This document shows, piece after piece, positions 1 to 11,154 of a stretch of 64,000 nucleotides of DNA. Numbering within the stretch: position 1 is the stretch's first letter; every line of letters begins with the position of its first letter. Under the pieces are notes generated by a model. It had not been told where the DNA came from, ran no database searches, and saw only the letters and a program-made list of their open reading frames with translations. The stretch lies in NCBI RefSeq assembly GCF_024834055.1, contig NZ_JANUXZ010000001.1, positions 186,001-250,000 of the forward strand, read 5' to 3'. The stretch comes from Corynebacterium sp. ES2730-CONJ. Its GTDB lineage: Bacteria; Actinomycetota; Actinomycetes; Mycobacteriales; Mycobacteriaceae. A program made the translations under genes and the position numbers.

Positions 1-83
1 GCTCCGATAAGAAGCACTACCGAAGCGACGATTACGGCTACAGTACGCTCTCGGCGCTTGACATCATATGATTCGGTATCCAT
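1..83 (-). CDS. mltG: Endolytic transglycosylase MltG-like protein, N-terminal fragment
   Basis: Only the first 27 codons lie in the window; the gene runs off the left edge. The ATG at 83-81 gives a short charged cytoplasmic stretch with a KRRER cluster followed by a hydrophobic run (VAVIVASVVLLIG), the usual type II membrane anchor. MltG cleaves nascent peptidoglycan strands at the membrane. The identification rests mostly on gene order: in corynebacteria alaS, ruvX (yqgF) and mltG follow each other, and this gene starts about 90 bases downstream of ruvX in the same direction. The catalytic domain is outside the window, so another membrane-anchored protein cannot be excluded. Confidence 0.55.
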   Translation of the reverse strand, partial: MDTESYDVKRRERTVAVIVASVVLLIG

Positions 84-172
84 CCAACGTATCCATTTCC
101 TCGGTTGATTCGCAGTGCTCGGCAGCTTAACTAATACTCATTGAATTATCAGACTAGTTGCTTTACCTATAA

Positions 173-673
173 TTATGGCAAATGGCGGTTGATATAGGCG
201 AGTCGCCCATCCAACCACGACTGCAAAATTTCTACCGCTGCCGCTTGGTCGATTATCTTACGCCCCGCCTTCTCGTTGATACCTGATGTTCTTAACGCTT
301 GCTGCGCGACCACAGTACTTAAGCGTTCATCAGCCATGCGTATAGGAATCTCGGGCAATCTCTGGGCGAGCCGCTCTGCAATATCCTGGGCGTGGAGTAC
401 ACTTTTTGATCCGTGACCACGCAGGTCACGCGGTAAGCCCACGACTACTTCCACGACGTCGTTCTCTTCAACGATATCCACGAGACGATCAATGTCGGCT
501 TTATCGTAGTCGTGGAAGCCAGTTTGTCGTTTTATAGTTTCCAGTGGCATGGCCATGGTGGCGCTGCTTCCCGAGAGCGCTGTACCGATACGCACAGTTC
601 CCACATCTATCCCCAGACGGCGGCCCAATCCGGGATCATTGTGGCCGGGTTGATCGGGTTGCGGTGACTCCAT
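173..673 (-). CDS. ruvX: YqgF/RuvX family putative pre-16S rRNA nuclease (Holliday junction resolvase fold)
   Basis: A 166-residue RNase H-fold protein. The N-terminal [10 protein letters not shown] motif carries the first catalytic Asp, [11 protein letters not shown] is the second conserved strand-loop, and [13 protein letters not shown] is the conserved DER motif near the C-terminus. The family helps mature the 5' end of 16S rRNA and was earlier proposed as a resolvase. The start at 673 is preceded by AAGGAGAA at good spacing. An upstream in-frame extension to 916 would overlap the end of alaS and lacks family similarity, so it was not used. The gene follows alaS by about 80 bases and probably shares its transcript. 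Confidence 0.93.
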   Translation of the reverse strand: MESPQPDQPGHNDPGLGRRLGIDVGTVRIGTALSGSSATMAMPLETIKRQTGFHDYDKADIDRLVDIVEENDVVEVVVGLPRDLRGHGSKSVLHAQDIAERLAQRLPEIPIRMADERLSTVVAQQALRTSGINEKAGRKIIDQAAAVEILQSWLDGRLAYINRHLP

Positions 674-752
674 CGTCAGTTGCTTCTCCTTAGATTGATG
701 TTGAAAAAACAGGAGAACGAGCGTAGCTTGTCCTCCTGTTTCACCGTTGATG

Positions 753-3419
753 TTATGCGTGCTTGCGCAATTCGTCCTCGACAGCGTTAAATGCGCTCTC
801 GATGCCATCTCTATTACTGCCAGATCCTTGGGCGAGATCAGGTTTTCCGCCACCGCGGCCATCGATATAGGAACCAATGAGCTTGACCAAGTCGCCAGCC
901 TTAATACCAGCATCAATAGCTGCTGGGGTGACCGCTACCACGAACGGAACTTTATCCTGGTCAGGTGCAAGTAGCACCACCACTCCGGCGCCGTTGATTT
1001 TAGAGCGAATATCAGCAGCTAGTGATCGCAGATCCGAAGACTGTGTTCCCGCAGCTACCGTGGTGGTCACTAACTGGAAAGAGGCTATAGTTTGCGCCGT
1101 ATCAAGTAGGTGACCTGCGCTGGCCATGAGTTGAGCTTGACGTAGATCAGCTATTTTTTTCTCGGCTTCTTTAAGTTTGGCAGCCAGCTGCGCCACTCGA
1201 TCGGGTACTTCTTCACTCGGCGCTTTCAGCACTGTAGCTAAGCTCGAGACGGTGGCGTTTTGACGCGAGAGGTGGCGGAAAGAGTTCAGGCCCGAATAAG
1301 CCTCAATCCGCCGCACGCCAGATCCCACGGAAGATTCGCCGAGAACTGATACTGGGCCAATCTGTGAAGAATGGGATACATGGGTCCCGCCACATAATTC
1401 GATGGAAAATGGTCCACCCATTTCCACGACTCGGACTTCATGTCCGTAGTTCTCGCCAAAGAGCGCAAGGGCCCCCATGGACTTCGCTTCTTCAAGAGAA
1501 GTCTCAAGAGTGTGCACTTGCCAATCGCTATCGACCGCTTGGTTGGTGATTGCTTCGATTTGGGCTAATTGGCTCGGACTTAGCGCCTCTGTGTAGTTGA
1601 AGTCGAAGCGCAAATAACCCGGCTTGTTCATAGATCCCGCCTGTACGGCTGTAGGACCGAGCACCTGACGCAGAGCAGCGTGGATAATATGGGTAGCCGA
1701 GTGTGCTTGGCGAGCCATGTGTCGCCACTCTTGATCGACACTTGCGGTTACGGTATCACCGAGACCAAGGCCACCAGCGGTCACAGTTGCGCGATGAATC
1801 CATAATTTCTTAGCAATCTTTTGTACGTCGTTAACCTTAAGAATCGTGTCACCATAGCGGATTCGTCCACGGTCACCTAGCTGTCCACCAGCCTCCGCAT
1901 AAAGCGGGGTGGTATCAAGGATCACCTCAACGACGTCACCTTCATGGACTTCCGAGACCTTCTCGCCCTCTCGCAGCAAGCCAATAACCCTAGAATCAGC
2001 TTCGAGATTGTCGTATCCCACGAACTGTGTCGGGTGCTCATCCACCCACTCTCGGTAGATCGACAGATCGGTGTGCCCGTGTTTCTTTGCCTGAGAGTCG
2101 GCCTTGGCTCGAGCTCTCTGCTCGTTCATCAACTTATCAAAGCCCTCGGTGTCCACTGTCAGGCCGGCCTCTTGAGCCATTTCCAGGGTCAGATCAATTG
2201 GGAAACCATAGGTGTCATGAAGCGCAAAGGCATCGGCGCCGACGATGGTGGACTGTCCGCGATCCTTGACTTTATGTGCGGCATCTTCGAATAATTGGGT
2301 ACCAGCTTCGAGGGTTTTCAGGAAGGCCTTTTCCTCGGTTATGGCCACCCGCAGAATGCGCTCACGATTGTCAGCAATCTCGGGATAGGACAAGGTCATC
2401 GTGTCCATGATGGTATTCATAAATACCTCCATTGTTTGTCCCTTTGCCCCCAAAAGGCGTGCTGACCGGGTGAGGCGGCGCAGCAGTCGACGCAAGATAT
2501 AACCGCGTCCTTCATTTCCTGGAGTTACGCCATCGAGAATCAGCATCATGGCAGTGCGGGAATGGTCAGCAATCACGCGGAAGCGAATATCGTTGTCGTG
2601 ATGGGCCCCGTATACGGCTCCTGTCTCACGCTGCGCGACCTCAATAACAGGGCGCAACAGGTCGGTTTCATAGACATTGTCTACGCCTTGGAGAAGGCAA
2701 GCAACACGCTCGATGCCCATACCAGTATCGATATTCTTTTTAGGTAGTGGGCCGAGGATTTCAAAATTGTCCTTACCAATTCCGGCACCCCGCTCATTTT
2801 GCATAAAAACTAGGTTCCAGATTTCCAAGTAACGGGAGTCATCAGCAATTGGACCCCCGTCCTTGCCGTAGGCCGGACCACGGTCATAATAGATTTCGGA
2901 ACACGGGCCGCACGGTCCCGGAATTCCCATCGACCAGTAATTGTCGGCCATACCAAGTCGCTGAATTCGCTCTAACGGAATGCCCACCTGATGGTGCCAA
3001 ATATCTGCTGCTTCATCGTCATCAAGATAAACGGTGACCCACAGTCTTTCCGGGTCAAAGCCGTAACCACCATCCTCCACAGAGTCGGTTAAAAGGGACC
3101 ACGCGTGCTTAATGGCCCCCTCTTTGAAATATTGCCCGAACGAGAAGTTTCCTGCCATCTGGAAGAACGTATTGTGCCGAGTAGTTATTCCTACTTCCTC
3201 GATATCGAGAGTACGCACGCATTTCTGGATTGACGTTGCCGTGCCATTAGCAAAGGGGGGATTTTGCTGCCCCAAAAAGTAGGGTTTAAAGGGCACCATA
3301 CCTGCATTGACAAAGAGCAGATTGGGGTCATCCAAAATAAGCGAGGCAGAAGGTACGGCCTCGTGACCAGCCTTGACAAAGTGGTTGGTAAAGCGCTCTC
3401 GAATCTCGTGAGTTTGCAT
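753..3419 (-). CDS. alaS: Alanine-tRNA ligase
   Basis: Full-length class II alanyl-tRNA synthetase of 888 residues, which charges tRNA-Ala and edits mischarged Ser and Gly. The N-terminus carries the class II catalytic core, with [15 protein letters not shown] at about 35-50 and [12 protein letters not shown] at about 235-246. The middle has the tRNA recognition region, followed by the editing domain with [12 protein letters not shown] and the CGGTHV zinc motif, then a C-terminal coiled-coil/DHHA1 domain ending in [15 protein letters not shown]. The start is preceded by AGAGGAAGA. First gene of a leftward run alaS-ruvX-mltG; rarA lies 62 bases upstream in the same direction. Confidence 0.98.
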   Translation of the reverse strand: MQTHEIRERFTNHFVKAGHEAVPSASLILDDPNLLFVNAGMVPFKPYFLGQQNPPFANGTATSIQKCVRTLDIEEVGITTRHNTFFQMAGNFSFGQYFKEGAIKHAWSLLTDSVEDGGYGFDPERLWVTVYLDDDEAADIWHHQVGIPLERIQRLGMADNYWSMGIPGPCGPCSEIYYDRGPAYGKDGGPIADDSRYLEIWNLVFMQNERGAGIGKDNFEILGPLPKKNIDTGMGIERVACLLQGVDNVYETDLLRPVIEVAQRETGAVYGAHHDNDIRFRVIADHSRTAMMLILDGVTPGNEGRGYILRRLLRRLTRSARLLGAKGQTMEVFMNTIMDTMTLSYPEIADNRERILRVAITEEKAFLKTLEAGTQLFEDAAHKVKDRGQSTIVGADAFALHDTYGFPIDLTLEMAQEAGLTVDTEGFDKLMNEQRARAKADSQAKKHGHTDLSIYREWVDEHPTQFVGYDNLEADSRVIGLLREGEKVSEVHEGDVVEVILDTTPLYAEAGGQLGDRGRIRYGDTILKVNDVQKIAKKLWIHRATVTAGGLGLGDTVTASVDQEWRHMARQAHSATHIIHAALRQVLGPTAVQAGSMNKPGYLRFDFNYTEALSPSQLAQIEAITNQAVDSDWQVHTLETSLEEAKSMGALALFGENYGHEVRVVEMGGPFSIELCGGTHVSHSSQIGPVSVLGESSVGSGVRRIEAYSGLNSFRHLSRQNATVSSLATVLKAPSEEVPDRVAQLAAKLKEAEKKIADLRQAQLMASAGHLLDTAQTIASFQLVTTTVAAGTQSSDLRSLAADIRSKINGAGVVVLLAPDQDKVPFVVAVTPAAIDAGIKAGDLVKLIGSYIDGRGGGKPDLAQGSGSNRDGIESAFNAVEDELRKHA

Positions 3420-3481
3420 TCTTCCTCTTTCTTATTTGCGCCCTTGGCTAGGGTGCACACACAAAACCGTTATTCTAGCAC

Positions 3482-4807
3482 CTAGCCTCGAGTTAGTTGC
3501 CTTAGCCGCTCAAGTACCCGTTGCAGCCGCTTCTCACCGCCATGGTCAGTGGGACGATAGTATTCAGTCCCGCACAACGGATCAGGCAAATATTGCTGAG
3601 CGACCACCGCCAGGTCGCTATCGTGCGGATAGATATACCCTAAAGAATTGCCCATCTCCTTAGCACCGGAATAGTGGCCGTCACGTAAGTGGGCAGGGAC
3701 AGTTCCAGTTTTACCTTTTCGTATATCATCAATCGCTGCATCGATAGCTCTTAGGGCGGCGTTCGATTTTGGTGCAGTGGCTAGGTAAATTGTGGCCTCC
3801 GCCAGCGGTATACGGGCCTCGGGTAAACCAATCAAAGCCGCCGCATCAGCTGCTGCAACCGCAATAGTTAGCGCGTGCGGATCGGCTAGGCCGATGTCCT
3901 CTGCAGCATGAATGATCAATCTGCGTGCAATAAACCGAGGGTCCTCCCCCGCCTCGATCATGCGAGCCAAATAATGGATAGCGGCGTCGGGGTCAGAACC
4001 GCGAATGGACTTGATAAAGGCGCTTGTCACATCATAGTGTTGGTCCCCATCGCGGTCATAGCGCACCACCGCCCGGTCCATGCTCTTCTCTACGATATCT
4101 ACGCTTATCTCTCCCCCGTCTGGAACAGCTTCTGCAGCCGCTTCCAAATAGGTAAGAGAGCGTCTAGCATCTCCCGACGCTAGCTGTACCAGTAGCGCTC
4201 GAGCATCCTCGCTCAGAGAAATGCGAGAGTTAAGGCCACGCTCGCTGCCGACTGCACGCTGCAGAACATCACCGATATCCTGCTCACTCAAAGGCTGAAG
4301 GTGCAGAACGAGAGAGCGGGAGAGTAACGGAGCAACAACGGAAAAGCTGGGATTTTCTGTTGTGGCAGCCACCAAAAGAATATCTCGACGCTCGACCGCA
4401 GCAAGCAGGGCATCTTGCTGATTTTTTGAGAATCGATGGACCTCATCAATAAACAGCACAGTTTGCTGACCACTGCGCAGTGCAAACCGAGCTTGTTCGA
4501 TAACCGCCCGGATCTCCTTGACTCCCGTATCGAGGGCAGAGAGCCCTTGGAAGCTGCGATTGGTTGCCTGCGAAATCAGTGAGGCTATCGTAGTCTTCCC
4601 CGTCCCCGGTGGACCATACAAAATGACACTGGCGGCCCCGTCCCCCTCGATCAAACGCCGCAGAGGTCGCCCATCACCTAAAAGATGTTTTTGACCGACC
4701 ACCTCTTCCAGTGATACTGGCCGCATCCGCGCAGCAAGTGGAGCTTGAGAACTTACACGGAAATAATCACCGCCTTGTGGGGCAGGTGGATGTGTCTCAA
4801 AAATCAT
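3482..4807 (-). CDS. rarA: Replication-associated recombination protein A (MgsA/RarA AAA+ ATPase)
   Basis: A 441-residue AAA+ ATPase of the clamp-loader-like RarA family, which acts at stalled replication forks. Visible motifs are [19 protein letters not shown] at the N-terminus, Walker [14 protein letters not shown] at about 63-75, Walker [16 protein letters not shown] at about 116-130, and sensor 1 [11 protein letters not shown]. The C-terminal half contains the tetramerisation helices, including [14 protein letters not shown], and the typical end region YIYPHD. Length is normal for the family. It lies 17 bases downstream of the phosphotransferase-fold gene and 62 upstream of alaS, so the three are likely co-transcribed. 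Confidence 0.95.
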   Translation of the reverse strand: MIFETHPPAPQGGDYFRVSSQAPLAARMRPVSLEEVVGQKHLLGDGRPLRRLIEGDGAASVILYGPPGTGKTTIASLISQATNRSFQGLSALDTGVKEIRAVIEQARFALRSGQQTVLFIDEVHRFSKNQQDALLAAVERRDILLVAATTENPSFSVVAPLLSRSLVLHLQPLSEQDIGDVLQRAVGSERGLNSRISLSEDARALLVQLASGDARRSLTYLEAAAEAVPDGGEISVDIVEKSMDRAVVRYDRDGDQHYDVTSAFIKSIRGSDPDAAIHYLARMIEAGEDPRFIARRLIIHAAEDIGLADPHALTIAVAAADAAALIGLPEARIPLAEATIYLATAPKSNAALRAIDAAIDDIRKGKTGTVPAHLRDGHYSGAKEMGNSLGYIYPHDSDLAVVAQQYLPDPLCGTEYYRPTDHGGEKRLQRVLERLRQLTRG

Positions 4808-4824
4808 ATACAGAAATCATCTAC

Positions 4825-6069
4825 TTAGACGCTCAGCCGGCTGTTCATCGACGCGGCAAACTGTGCGACGTCTAGGATGCCTTCATCAAGATCTCGGGAG
4901 GCAAAACGCCGTAGAGCTTCGAAGGTTTGCTGTAAATCCTTTCTTATCAGCAAGACGTCCTCTTCGAGCTTTTGGGCGTTTTCGTCAAATAATTCATGGG
5001 CCCACGGGTCCACAGCCTCATATAGTGCCTGCACCAAACGCTCCGTGTTGGAAGCATCTTCGTTGATCGAGGAGAGTAGTTTAGCCTGCTGCGGGTCGTC
5101 GAGATCGATATGGGTCAATGCAATGGAAAAGAATGACCAGCCTACTAAGGCGGTAAGGATGCGCATATTTAAGCGAGCTCGGGAGGCTGTATTGGGCCAC
5201 AAATTTGCCACCTCGTGCACCCAAGCGTCGATAAAGAGATCTGCCTCCTCGTCACTCATGGCTTGGGCCGAAATGAAGTGGGGGAACCCAGCTATGACAG
5301 ATGCTACATCGAATGTTACATCTCGGAAGCCAGCCCACTCGTAGTCGAGGAAGTGAAGGCGATTTTTGACCACCAGGATATTGTCGGGGCTTAGATCAAA
5401 GGGGGTAAAGGCCCGGTGATTTCCGGAAATCAGGCGCCGTGCCGCGGTAGCAGCGACCCGCTTTACTTCGGGCGGAACTTCTATTCCAGCTGTTTCGACC
5501 AGTCTAATCCCGAAAGGGATGGACGCCGAAATTAATTCCTCGCGGTAGTTATTGAGAGCTACAATTTCATCGTTTTGATTTAACATTCTCGATAGCAGGA
5601 TTCGAAAATCAGGCTCACGGCTGGCGGTAGCTGCATGCATTTGTCCTAAAGCTCGCCCTAGCCCACGCAATAGGGTGTCACGAGACGTTTGACTAGCTAC
5701 GTTAAGTAGATCAGCGACGGTATCACCATCTCCAGCATCGGAGATGATGAGAATTTTTTGAGTGATATCGTGAGCAAGCAGCACTGGGCCAGGACGTACC
5801 GATTCCGGCATGCTGGTGGTGAATTGATAGGACGCTATTTCCCGCATGAGCCGCGATTGGGTCGCAGGATGATCGGCACCGGGAAGATATTTGACTACCA
5901 GTGATTTTTGCTGCAGAAATGGCGAGGGTTGCACCCTAGCTCTCAGCACCACAGCGCTACCGGATCCAGCAAGTTCTTCGACCTCCGCAAGTCGCTGTTC
6001 TCCGCCATAACGTTGAGAGAGTACTGATTCGGCGACTGCGATGATCTCGCTGTGCTGGGGGGAATTCAT
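4825..6069 (-). CDS. Phosphotransferase-fold (APH/choline kinase-like) protein
   Basis: A 414-residue protein with the aminoglycoside phosphotransferase/choline kinase fold. VVKYLPG marks the nucleotide-binding Lys. HRAFTPFDLSPDNILV resembles the catalytic loop, with Asp and Asn in the expected spacing, and HFLDYEWAGFRDVTFDVA is the metal-binding Asp segment. No resistance role should be assumed: related proteins are conserved between aspS and rarA in corynebacteria and their substrate is unknown to me. The start at 6069 (MNSPQHSE) has AAAGGTGTGG upstream; an in-frame start eight codons earlier is possible. The C-terminal 100 residues are helical and carry no recognisable motif. Confidence 0.75.
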   Translation of the reverse strand: MNSPQHSEIIAVAESVLSQRYGGEQRLAEVEELAGSGSAVVLRARVQPSPFLQQKSLVVKYLPGADHPATQSRLMREIASYQFTTSMPESVRPGPVLLAHDITQKILIISDAGDGDTVADLLNVASQTSRDTLLRGLGRALGQMHAATASREPDFRILLSRMLNQNDEIVALNNYREELISASIPFGIRLVETAGIEVPPEVKRVAATAARRLISGNHRAFTPFDLSPDNILVVKNRLHFLDYEWAGFRDVTFDVASVIAGFPHFISAQAMSDEEADLFIDAWVHEVANLWPNTASRARLNMRILTALVGWSFFSIALTHIDLDDPQQAKLLSSINEDASNTERLVQALYEAVDPWAHELFDENAQKLEEDVLLIRKDLQQTFEALRRFASRDLDEGILDVAQFAASMNSRLSV

Positions 6070-6162
6070 GAAACCACACCTTTTTCGAGTCAAATAGGTT
6101 TAAAGGGGGCTACCCTTACAACTAATGGTTAGCCCCCTCATCTTAGCGGTGATTGCGAACTC

Positions 6163-7962
6163 TTAGCTCTTTTTCTCAGCTTTCTTAGGCTGGGGCTTGA
6201 AATCCACACCGGTCTCCTTACGCTGCTGCGCGGGAATCGGAGCGGGAGCGTCCGTCAGTGGATCGACTCCGCCCCCTGACTTTGGGAAGGCGATCACATC
6301 ACGGATCGAATCGAATCCTCCCAGAAGCGATACGATGCGGTCCCAACCAAAGGCGATACCACCATGAGGCGGCGCTCCAAAAGCAAAAGCTTCAAGGAGG
6401 AAACCAAATTTCTCGGCTGCTTCCTCTTTACTAATGCCCATCACTTTAAATACCCGCTCCTGGATATCCTTGCGATGAATACGAATGGAGCCGCCCCCAA
6501 TCTCGTTACCGTTGCACACAATATCGTAGGCATAAGCTAAGGCTTGACCAGGATCGGTGTCAAAGGTGTCGAGACACTCAGGCTTAGGCGAGGTGAATGC
6601 GTGGTGCACAGCCGTCCACTGTGAATGGCCCAACGCCACGTCGCCCGAGGCGGTTGCATCAGCCGAGGGCTCAAAGAGCGGAGCATCGACAACCCAGGTG
6701 AAGGCCCACTCGCCATCCTTGATGAGATCTAGTTTGCGGGCGATCTCATTACGTGCCGCACCTAGCAGCGCGCGTGAGCTCTTGGTGTCACCTGCAGCAA
6801 AGAAAATACAATCGCCGGGTTTAGCACCGACATGGGCGGCAATACCAGCACGTTCCGAATCGGATAGATTTTTCGCGACGGGACCAGCTAGTTCGCCCTG
6901 ATCATCGATAAGGATATATGCGAGACCGCGGGCGCCGCGCTGCTTGGCCCACTCCTGCCAGGCATCAAGCTGGCGTCGAGGTTGCGAGGCGCCACCTTCC
7001 ATAACAACGGCACCAACGTACTCGTTTTGAAAGACCCTAAATGGTGTATCTTTGAAGAAATCGGTGCACTCGACCAACTTGATATCGAAGCGAAGATCAG
7101 GCTTGTCGGAGCCATAATATTTCATCGCATCTGCGTAGGTCATCCGTGGGATCGGCGTGGAAATCTCGTAGCCAATGAGTTTCCACAGTTCCTTAACAAT
7201 CTCTTCGGCCAACGCAATAACGTCGTCTTGTTCCACAAAGCTCATCTCAATATCGAGCTGCGTGAACTCAGGCTGGCGGTCGGCGCGGAAATCTTCGTCT
7301 CGGTAGCAACGCGCAATTTGGTAGTAGCGCTCCATCCCAGCAACCATGAGCAGCTGCTTGAATAGCTGAGGGGATTGTGGCAGCGCGTACCACGAACCAG
7401 GGCGCAAACGTGCCGGCACGAGGAAGTCTCGGGCGCCTTCGGGGGTAGAACGAGTGAGAGTTGGGGTTTCGATCTCGACGAAGTTGTGGTGATCGAGAAC
7501 CGTACGGGCAGCTTTGTTGGCTGCCGAACGCAGGCGTAACGCTCCCCCTTGTGCTGGTCGACGCAAGTCTAGGTAGCGGTATTTCAGTCGAGTTTCCTCG
7601 CCCACTTCGCCGCTCTTACTCGAGTCCTCTACTTGGAAAGGCAGCGGCTCTGCTTCGTTGAGCACCTCGATATCGCTGACGTTGACCTCAATATCGCCAC
7701 TAGCAAGCTGAGGGTTCTCGGAACCCTCCGGGCGTGGTTCAACAGATCCGGTAATTTTAATGCAGAATTCGCTACGCAAGTGGTGTGCCTTTTCGGCCAC
7801 GTCACTCTCACGGAAGACCACTTGAGCTAGGCCAGAGGAATCCCGTAGATCTATAAATATCACACCACCGTGATCACGACGACGGGAAACCCAACCAGTG
7901 AGGGTTACTGTTTCTCCAGCTAGTTCCTTGCGGAGTTCACCGGCGAGATGAGTGCGCAGCAC
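6163..7962 (-). CDS. aspS: Aspartate-tRNA ligase (bacterial type)
   Basis: About 599 residues, the long bacterial AspRS. It has an N-terminal OB-fold anticodon-binding domain ([22 protein letters not shown]), the class II catalytic core with [11 protein letters not shown] and [20 protein letters not shown], a GAD insertion, and the C-terminal motif 3 [13 protein letters not shown]. It charges tRNA-Asp; enzymes lacking tRNA-dependent amidation discriminate Asn tRNA, which cannot be judged here. The GTG at 7962 gives [10 protein letters not shown], matching family N-termini, with AAAGGA upstream; GTG or TTG codons two or three codons earlier are alternatives. The C-terminus has a Lys-rich tail. 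Confidence 0.97.
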   Translation of the reverse strand: MLRTHLAGELRKELAGETVTLTGWVSRRRDHGGVIFIDLRDSSGLAQVVFRESDVAEKAHHLRSEFCIKITGSVEPRPEGSENPQLASGDIEVNVSDIEVLNEAEPLPFQVEDSSKSGEVGEETRLKYRYLDLRRPAQGGALRLRSAANKAARTVLDHHNFVEIETPTLTRSTPEGARDFLVPARLRPGSWYALPQSPQLFKQLLMVAGMERYYQIARCYRDEDFRADRQPEFTQLDIEMSFVEQDDVIALAEEIVKELWKLIGYEISTPIPRMTYADAMKYYGSDKPDLRFDIKLVECTDFFKDTPFRVFQNEYVGAVVMEGGASQPRRQLDAWQEWAKQRGARGLAYILIDDQGELAGPVAKNLSDSERAGIAAHVGAKPGDCIFFAAGDTKSSRALLGAARNEIARKLDLIKDGEWAFTWVVDAPLFEPSADATASGDVALGHSQWTAVHHAFTSPKPECLDTFDTDPGQALAYAYDIVCNGNEIGGGSIRIHRKDIQERVFKVMGISKEEAAEKFGFLLEAFAFGAPPHGGIAFGWDRIVSLLGGFDSIRDVIAFPKSGGGVDPLTDAPAPIPAQQRKETGVDFKPQPKKAEKKS

Positions 7963-8252
7963 GTGCACCAAATCCTTTCCATTTCTCTCAATAAGTCAAG
8001 AATGCAGACTCTCTTCTAAGCAATTCACCTTACACGCGTTGCACGAAGCTCCCAATATTCATCTCCCAGCTTTACCCATAGATTCTTGACCGTCTTATCT
8101 CCGAATTTCAGTCCCTGTGATCTCAACTGCCGCAACCGAGACCGATTACTGAGGCACTCTCTGCTTGCGCAGAAACGTATATGATCAAGAGACTTGTTGT
8201 GGACCAGATCAAAACCTGCTCATGCGATGTGATCAGGGTGGAGAGGGAACTA

Positions 8253-9146
8253 ATGACTTTTCGTCATAACCAACGTAAAACTGCCCCCCGAGCTCGTACC
8301 GGTGGAGGAACCGGAAAAATCGCCTTGGGCGGAGGGGCAGGAACCATCATCCTTGTGCTGATTGTGTGGGCCCTTGGTGGAAGTCCGCAGGAAATCCTAG
8401 GCTTGCTCAACGGCCTTAATAGCCAAGACTCCTCGATGAGCGCGCCGGCGGGTCCGGCCCAATCCCTCGACCATTGCAAGACTGGCGCAGACGCCAACAA
8501 CTACGTTGATTGCCGTATCGAGTTCACGGCCCTTTCCCTAGATGCTGTGTGGGCACGCGAATTACCACGACAAATTGGAATTAACTACAACAAGCCAGGG
8601 CTAGTGATCTTTACCGGCCGCACGCGATCAGCCTGCGGTGTGGCCGGTACCGCAACGGGGCCTTTCTATTGCCCTGGTGATAGGACCGCTTATTTTGATC
8701 CGGAATTCTTCCACCAGTTAGAAACACTCGGGGCCCGGAATGCTCCTTTTGCTCAAGAATATATTGTGGCCCATGAATTCGGCCATCATATCCAGCAACT
8801 GCAAGGAACACTGGGGCTATCCAACTATAACGATCCCGGCCCAGAGTCGAATGCGGTGCGTATAGAGTTGCAGGCTGATTGCTATGCTGGCATTTGGGCG
8901 CATTTTGCCGACAAAGGACCCGATGCTTTTCTGGAACCCGTCACCCGGGAGCAGGTGTTGGATGCACTCGCCGCCGCCCGAAGTGTGGGTGACGATCATA
9001 TTCAACAACACAGAGGCGGTGAGGTTCGCCCGGACCTTTTCACCCATGGTCGTTCAGATCAGCGCGAAAAGGCCTTTTATGCCGGCTATCGTTCGGGAGA
9101 GATGAGCCAGTGCTCCCTCGACGCCATCCTCAATACAACTCGCTAA
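8253..9146 (+). CDS. YpfJ-family neutral zinc metallopeptidase
   Basis: A 297-residue membrane-anchored protein. A basic N-terminus is followed by a hydrophobic segment (IALGGGAGTIILVLIVWALG) and then an extracytoplasmic domain. The zinc signature is AHEFGHHIQQLQG at about residues 170-182 (HExxH), with the downstream ELQADCYAGIWAH as third-ligand region. Substrates of this family are not established. The ATG at 8253 follows GGAGAGGGA; a longer in-frame start at 8181 has no ribosome site. It is divergent from aspS and convergent with the decayed yhgE gene, whose stop overlaps its own by two bases. Confidence 0.88.
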   Translation: MTFRHNQRKTAPRARTGGGTGKIALGGGAGTIILVLIVWALGGSPQEILGLLNGLNSQDSSMSAPAGPAQSLDHCKTGADANNYVDCRIEFTALSLDAVWARELPRQIGINYNKPGLVIFTGRTRSACGVAGTATGPFYCPGDRTAYFDPEFFHQLETLGARNAPFAQEYIVAHEFGHHIQQLQGTLGLSNYNDPGPESNAVRIELQADCYAGIWAHFADKGPDAFLEPVTREQVLDALAAARSVGDDHIQQHRGGEVRPDLFTHGRSDQREKAFYAGYRSGEMSQCSLDAILNTTR

Positions 9147-11152
9147 ACGGACATCTCTGGACGGAAATCTCGCATCGTCCACTGCCGACGCCTCTTAGCA
9201 GCCAGCATGAATAGGCTCATAAATCCCATACCGATACCTACGAGAACCAGAACAGCTATGACGCCGCGGTGATTAGCGAATATCGAACCGTGATAGATCA
9301 TCTCCCGCAGAAGATTTACCGAGTAGGACATGGGATCTATGGTATGGAATAAGCGCAGAGAGGTAGGCTGCGTCTCAGGTGGGTGGAGCCCGCCTGAGGA
9401 AACCACCTGCAAAGCCATAACTGCAATACACGACACCCGACCAACCGCTGGCCCCAGGAGAGCATTGAAGCCCTGCGTAATGGTGACAAAGCTCAACGAG
9501 ACCAGGCACATGAATAACCACAAACCCACTTCATGGTGAGCGCGCAACTGTAAGGCACCTGCTTATACTACGAACATCGCTGTAGCCTGCGACAAGCTGA
9601 TCATCGCTGCTGGAATATAGCTAGCGAGCACCCCGCTGAGCACTCCCGACCCAGAATCGACGGTGCGCCTGCCTAGAAGGCGCAGCAACACGACGATCAC
9701 AGTGGAACTCTTGAACAACCCCAAAGAAACGAAGATGGGACTCAGTCCTGGACCAAATAGTCCGAGAGAATCCCGCGTTTCTAAGATTGGGACTCGCGTC
9801 GATATGCTGGCCGCCGCATTATCGGCACAATGGGGCATCTCATCGCGAGCTTGATGCAATTTCAAAGCTAGTTCGCCACTGCCGGCATCTAAAGTAACTA
9901 GCCCACTAGCCAACTGTGCGGCACCCACCGTGAGTTGCTCGGATCCGGCTGCCAACTGGGAGGTGCCGGAGGCAAGTGTGCGAATCCCACGACAAGTTCC
10001 GCAGAGCCGCCGTGCAGCAATTTTAGGCCCGACCTAGGCGATTTGCCCCGTGAGTCGCTTGATTGATACCCGATCGATATGCAGCATCAAGGTTGCTGAG
10101 CTGATGGTAAATTTCTTTTGCCCCATATTCAGTTGGTGCATCTGAGATATGAGATCCGGTCCCGAGCCTAGGCCACGCGCTCGACTATCGGACACCAGAC
10201 TATCGGCAGCGTCGACAAGTGCTACTGCTTGGGGAATGCCCGTCAACCGCAACTCGGCACTCTAGTCAGTCAGTGGTACGAGAGCCCTTTTTTTGCGCGG
10301 CCACGAGACCAGTAGCGCTGCCGGTAAGTTTTTCTACGCCTTCCGAAAGCTTTTCCGCACCAGCGCCTAGCTGATTGGTGGCAGTTTGTAACTGATTCAT
10401 ACCCGCTGCACGTGCAGCGGCTCCCTCTACCGCGTCCCCTAGCTTCTCGCTAAGTAAGGTGGCACCGTTATCAAGCTCAACAACGCCAGCTTCAGCCCGC
10501 CGCATACTCTGTGCAAGCTCCGCGCTACCATCACGGAGTCCGGTAGCCCCCGCTTCCGCTCGAGCATAATCAACATGGAGAGGTGTAGCACCGACACTGG
10601 CACGCTCTAAACCTTTATCGATCGTGGAAAATCCCACCACCAATTGGTCGGCGACCTCGGTTCTCAAGTTTTCGCTTATAGTTGCGAGCACTCGTGTCAC
10701 TACGTGGTTACCGAGGGTGGTTGCAATCAACCCATCAGCATTATCAAAGGCGGCATTAATAATAGCTCGGAGAGGATGGGGACTCGAGGCACTGACAATT
10801 GCCTGAGAAAAATCCCGAGGGATCTCCAGCCCAAAGTAGTACGTGCCGCTACCGAACCCCCTCTTTACTTCTGCAGCAGATACAAGATGACAACCAACAG
10901 CCTTCCCCTCAATAATTTTTTTAGGGCAACGAGCTCGCCGGCATTGACGTCCTCGCCCTTCACTGTTGCAGGCTGATCGGAGTTGATCAGGGCAACCGGT
11001 AATTGGTTGAGCCTACCTATAGGGTCCTAGTAACTCCATACGGAAAGGCCACCAAAAAGAAGCGGAAATAAGACGACACCCAAAATCACCAGCGGCGGCA
11101 ACGTTCCGCGGCCAAAGCGTCCCAGCTCAGTGCCGATATGGAAAATACTCAC
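9143..11152 (-). pseudogene. YhgE/Pip-family membrane protein, decayed
   Basis: Reading leftward from the GTG at 11152 gives a YhgE/Pip protein in pieces. First comes TM1 (LFPLLFGGLSVWSY), then DPIGRLNQLPVALINSDQPA and a GTYYFGLEIPRDFSQAIVS segment. A repetitive heptad region follows (GLRDGSAELA, GAGAEKLSEGVEKL), and the C-terminal membrane domain ends near 9145. Six lesions interrupt it: in-frame stops at 11027-11029, 10262-10264, 10034-10036 and 9563-9565, and frame changes at two seven-T tracts (10916-10922, 10288-10294). Without them the protein would be about 660 residues. The stops sit where Trp or Gln codons are expected, consistent with C-to-T or G-to-A changes. Such proteins are thought to form membrane export components. 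Confidence 0.85.
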
Positions 11153-11154
11153 AG

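Noticed and set aside
173-916. RuvX extended upstream to 247 residues
   Set aside because: The extra 81 residues overlap alaS, lack similarity to the family, and the internal ATG at 673 has a proper ribosome site.
4825-6069. Aminoglycoside resistance gene
   Set aside because: Only the general kinase fold is seen; it lies in a conserved housekeeping block and resistance cannot be inferred.
9143-11152. The separate YhgE fragments as independent small genes
   Set aside because: Read together in order they reconstruct one protein with stops and frame changes, so they are one decayed gene.
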